Origin: Edolisoma coerulescens
Lineage: Eukaryota; Chordata; Aves; Passeriformes; Campephagidae
Direction of reading: 5' to 3'
Assembly: GCA_013397115.1 (NCBI GenBank)
Contig: VWZW01006282.1
Location: 1,735,831-1,799,830 of the forward strand
Length of the DNA stretch: 64,000 nucleotides
A program made the position numbers and the translations under genes. Shown in pieces: positions 62,401-64,000 of this stretch (within the stretch, counting starts at the first letter, position 1; each line of letters begins with the position of its first letter). The notes under the pieces were generated by a model, which was given only the letters and a program-made list of their open reading frames with translations, was not told the origin of the DNA and did not search any database.

Positions 62401-63713
62401 CTTGGTTTTTGGCTTCAACACTTCACCAAACCTTGTATAACTAATTTCACAAATTTCTAGGTGTATTCAGCAACAATAGACACTTGACATTTCTTACAGG
62501 AAACTTTACAGAAACACAGCTTTTACTCGGGAGGAGAGATCTGAGCTAAATGCATTTGTTCCAAAGCCTGTTGTTTATTGCAACTGTCTTTTGTTCTGAT
62601 GTGCTGTGCTAGTGCCTGTGTTTTTCCAACTTAACATGATTGCAGTGTAGAGCTCTCTGTCACAGGATGCTGTGAAGGCCAAAAGTGTGAATACCTTCAA
62701 ATGCGGCGCAGACAATTTGTGGTAGATAATTATTTCAGTGCCTATTCAACATGACAGTCATGATATAACCCGCAGCAAGGGAAGTCTCTAGACTTCTGTA
62801 GGAAGGACTGCTGTAGGCAAAGAAAAAAATAAAACTAAAGACAAAGAGATTATGTTATGCTTCATCTGGTTTCTTACTTCTTTTTTACTTTACTACTTTT
62901 GAAGATGCTATTGAGCTAAAAAGCTGCTTATCTGATACAGCATAGCAATGATATATATATATGTATATATAAAGTATAGGAAGTGGGCACAGAAAATTCT
63001 CAGAAGACCCAGACCTCAGAGGAGGTCATCCTGGTGTGAGTGGATGCACTGCTCTTGATTACAGATTTGTCTGTTTCAAACTGTTTAGCTTGGATACATT
63101 TGACTTATATCCAATATGGTGTTACCCCGCTCAGCAGAGCAGTGATCTTTAGAACAAAAACCCTGTAACCTTCCACATGAACAAGAATTAGTTCCATTTG
63201 AGGGGAGAAAAGATACCAAAAATGCTTCCCAATGGTCAAATGTTGAGTTATCTGAAACCTCTTATGACAGATACAGGTCTTTTTCTAGGAATAACCTGAG
63301 CTGAACATTTTCAATACTTCACAGGGATGCTGTGTGCCCTGGGCTCGGGACCTGTGAGCTCAGCCCTATCCCACACAGCTCTTGGGATATGGCCTCCCCC
63401 TTAGGTAGCCGGAGGGTGTCAAAAAGCAGCTTCCAATTTTTGGTCTGGTCCAGCAAAACTGAGGGATAGGAGCCAAGCTTTATTTTTTTTTCTTGACTCA
63501 TTCACTGACGTGCCCTCTTACTCTTTTGGAAGGAAGGAACACCTGAGTGCAGTGCTGGACATCAAAGACTCGCTCAGCCGAGAAGACAGAGCTGCTCTCT
63601 TGAAGGCATTTCACGATAATTGCAGGGAATCGGAAACAGAAGCAAACTTGCTCTTTGCAGATATAGAAGTAAAACCTCGAAAATATGGGCTCTGTGGCTG
63701 CCTCTGCTGCTAG
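44186..63713 (+). CDS. TNFAIP2: TNFAIP2 (M-Sec)-like Sec6-family protein, spliced, 12 coding exons
   Basis: Proteins of this family resemble the exocyst subunit Sec6/EXOC3. TNFAIP2 promotes tunnelling nanotubes and membrane protrusions with RalA and the exocyst at the plasma membrane. The joined exons total 2109 nt, giving 702 aa (human TNFAIP2 about 654, EXOC3L4 about 720), and all splice phases agree. Residues 1-95 are very basic (for example KRKRKLK at 44-50). Residues 96-353 match the Sec6 helical region. The C-terminal third matches TNFAIP2 well, for instance the ILELIQTSDPEGMKI and KEFPDLRKEHLSAVLDIK segments. The protein ends GLCGCLCC, a cysteine cluster not found in the human TNFAIP2 I recall. 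The symbol rests on family likeness and on EIF5 as neighbour; EXOC3L4 or another family member is the main alternative. Orientation is divergent from EIF5. Confidence 0.85.
45807..46401 (+). CDS. TNFAIP2: TNFAIP2-like coding exon 2, residues 96-293
   Basis: 595 nt, the largest exon; acceptor TTCTGTTGCAG, donor GTATGT. It encodes EETICRFIEQGKFLEACDQI at the start (a helix-turn typical of the family) and ends CLLIYEWSIKMYK. It carries the N-terminal Sec6-like helices. A 2.2 kb intron follows with no other feature. Confidence 0.92.
48586..48763 (+). CDS. TNFAIP2: TNFAIP2-like coding exon 3, residues 294-353
   Basis: 178 nt behind a strong acceptor (GGGTTTTTTTACAG), with donor GTGACC. It encodes SPFASAVQDIEAAESVYVW, then LLRLEQRLFPELSTRKCALC, which aligns with the family segment containing LLE and downstream helix. 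The length restores the reading frame between exons 2 and 4. A 3.0 kb intron follows; an open stretch at 50466-50648 in it was rejected. Confidence 0.8.
51729..51803 (+). CDS. TNFAIP2: TNFAIP2-like coding exon 4, residues 354-378
   Basis: 75 nt, phase 0 at both ends; acceptor TATCATTTAG, donor GTAAAC. It encodes KEVGKALKEAFDIGKPPCTE followed by AAVIE. Because it is a multiple of three it could be skipped without a frameshift. A 1.7 kb intron follows. Confidence 0.85.
53525..53625 (+). CDS. TNFAIP2: TNFAIP2-like coding exon 5, residues 379-412
   Basis: 101 nt; acceptor AATCCACAG, donor GTAGGA. It encodes ILTQKTETARRVSESLSEKV and ECLEECLRFLE, a helix matching the conserved IDIIQ-type segment of TNFAIP2. 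A 1.0 kb intron follows. Confidence 0.92.
54621..54713 (+). CDS. TNFAIP2: TNFAIP2-like coding exon 6, residues 412-443
   Basis: 93 nt; acceptor TTTAATTTAG, donor GTTAGA (less common but with good context). It encodes SYEDEVRSFLHLDGCPQICS and ILENCCLL, matching the SYxxxFxxFL and NCL motifs of the family. A 1.3 kb intron follows. Confidence 0.92.
56033..56165 (+). CDS. TNFAIP2: TNFAIP2-like coding exon 7, residues 443-487
   Basis: 133 nt; acceptor GTTTTTTAACAG, donor GTATGG. It encodes TVWHKLTYICSVSTGQNVKV through HFLQTITSKVK. The phase agrees on both sides. A 0.95 kb intron follows. Confidence 0.92.
57113..57223 (+). CDS. TNFAIP2: TNFAIP2-like coding exon 8, residues 488-524
   Basis: 111 nt, phase 0; acceptor TTTTCCTCAG, donor GTAAAA. 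It encodes GTLKDHFKKCDSGFDHILES then LKQCFLTFRRKKPDLYE, matching the GFD and LF motifs of TNFAIP2. A CR1 fragment lies 50 nt into the next intron. Confidence 0.94.
57275..57582 (+). mobile_element. CR1 LINE fragment in a TNFAIP2-like intron
   Basis: About 300 bp of the CR1 3' region: the AGGAAGTTCTTTGCAGTGGG and CTGGAAGTGTTCAAGGCCAG blocks, then CATTCCAACCCAAACCATTC and the terminal ATTCTATGATTCTGTGA. It is in the same orientation as the host gene and better preserved than the other two copies. Confidence 0.95.
58758..58835 (+). CDS. TNFAIP2: TNFAIP2-like coding exon 9 (tentative), residues 525-550
   Basis: 78 nt, phase 0 at both ends; acceptor CTCTGGCTCAG, donor GTAGTC. It encodes LTGPIAFDWMSPHLPSRFMA and STYSLE. 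Family comparison predicts about 26 missing residues between exons 8 and 10, and this segment supplies exactly that number in the right phase. Sequence similarity itself is weak, so this is the least certain exon. Only 159 nt separate it from exon 10. Confidence 0.5.
58995..59150 (+). CDS. TNFAIP2: TNFAIP2-like coding exon 10, residues 551-602
   Basis: 156 nt, phase 0; acceptor CTCCGGAACAG, donor GTAAGT. It encodes ALIKAVNAIIITEYMQALLT and ends with MMQTIFKECL. It matches the LVxEYI-type helix of TNFAIP2. A 3.0 kb intron follows in which I see nothing else. Confidence 0.9.
62135..62256 (+). CDS. TNFAIP2: TNFAIP2-like coding exon 11, residues 603-643
   Basis: 122 nt; acceptor TTCTCTCCCCAG, donor GTAATG. 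It encodes GPAAGSLKNPIKAILELIQT followed by SDPEGMKIALLPILKEFPDL, among the most family-typical parts of the protein. A 1.3 kb intron follows. Confidence 0.95.
62950..62971. repeat. (AT)n microsatellite
   Basis: ATATAT run interrupted once by GT, within the last intron of the TNFAIP2-like gene. Confidence 0.85.
63533..63713 (+). CDS. TNFAIP2: TNFAIP2-like coding exon 12 (last), residues 643-702 and stop
   Basis: 181 nt; acceptor CTCTTTTGGAAG, stop TAG at 63711-63713. It encodes KEHLSAVLDIKDSLSREDRA, the conserved family C-terminus, then an extension ending KPRKYGLCGCLCC. Four cysteines in the last six residues after a basic stretch suggest lipid attachment; the last four residues (CLCC) also fit a loose CaaX form. 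Confidence 0.93.
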
Positions 63714-64000
63714 CAAAGGTGGGTGTGTGTGAGTGTGCTTGTGTGTAACACGGGTACCTGCACAGGTAGGCGTCCCTGCTTACAGGGAGGTGGAGCTGTA
63801 GCTTCACCTCCCCAAGGTCCTCTTTGCTCTATTATCTGGCTCTACTTCCCTCTCTCTGCCTGCAGACTTCCACATCCTGGAGAATCATGTTCTAGGCAGT
63901 GCAGGGTGCTGAATGCTCAGATGAGTGATTCAGGTTACAGCAGGGACAAAGGAGAAGACGGGGCTCTTCCTCCCCATCTTTCACTCCTGTCTGGGTGTCC
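63714..64000 (+). other. TNFAIP2: 3' UTR of the TNFAIP2-like gene, incomplete
   Basis: Sequence after the stop codon to the window end. No AATAAA is visible, so the transcript continues beyond the window. Confidence 0.7.

Overview
This is a vertebrate nuclear window, almost certainly from a bird. It has long introns with GT-AG splice sites and gene-poor flanks. It also carries at least three 5'-truncated CR1 LINE fragments, two of them with the typical CR1 3' end (ATTCTATGATTCTGTGA type). Nothing prokaryotic is present: no operons, CRISPR arrays or prophage. Two assembly gaps (3836-4032 and 18177-18494) each lie next to GC-rich or low-complexity DNA.

Two protein-coding genes can be rebuilt exon by exon. 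On the minus strand, 11.27-18.8 kb is EIF5, the translation initiation factor that acts as GTPase-activating protein for eIF2. Ten coding exons add up to 1293 nt (430 aa plus stop) with every splice phase consistent. Its leader holds two upstream ORFs in poor start contexts, one of which overlaps the main start codon. There are two candidate first exons, one behind a TATA-like box and one behind CCAAT and GC boxes, in a CpG-rich region.

On the plus strand, 44.0-64 kb is a Sec6/exocyst-family gene of the TNFAIP2 (M-Sec)/EXOC3-like type. It has a TATA promoter, a strongly basic first coding exon and twelve coding exons adding up to 2109 nt (702 aa plus stop). Its C-terminus is an unusual cysteine cluster. 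Its end lies near the window edge and its 3' UTR runs out of view.

The two genes are divergent. About 25 kb between them (19-44 kb) contains no convincing coding exon, only two CR1 fragments, simple repeats and some A/T-rich stretches that could be conserved noncoding elements. The first 11 kb, downstream of EIF5, also has no gene I can support. It contains a pyrimidine-rich low-complexity tract, an assembly gap and a GC-rich 15-16 bp minisatellite beside the gap.

EIF5 next to a TNFAIP2-family gene matches the neighbourhood known in mammals (human 14q32), but there the two genes are read in the same direction. I saw no wholly new biological system. The most interesting items are the uORF arrangement in EIF5, the lipidation-like C-terminus and basic N-terminus of the TNFAIP2-like protein, two G-rich tracts in the EIF5 leader introns, and a double hairpin in an EIF5 intron.
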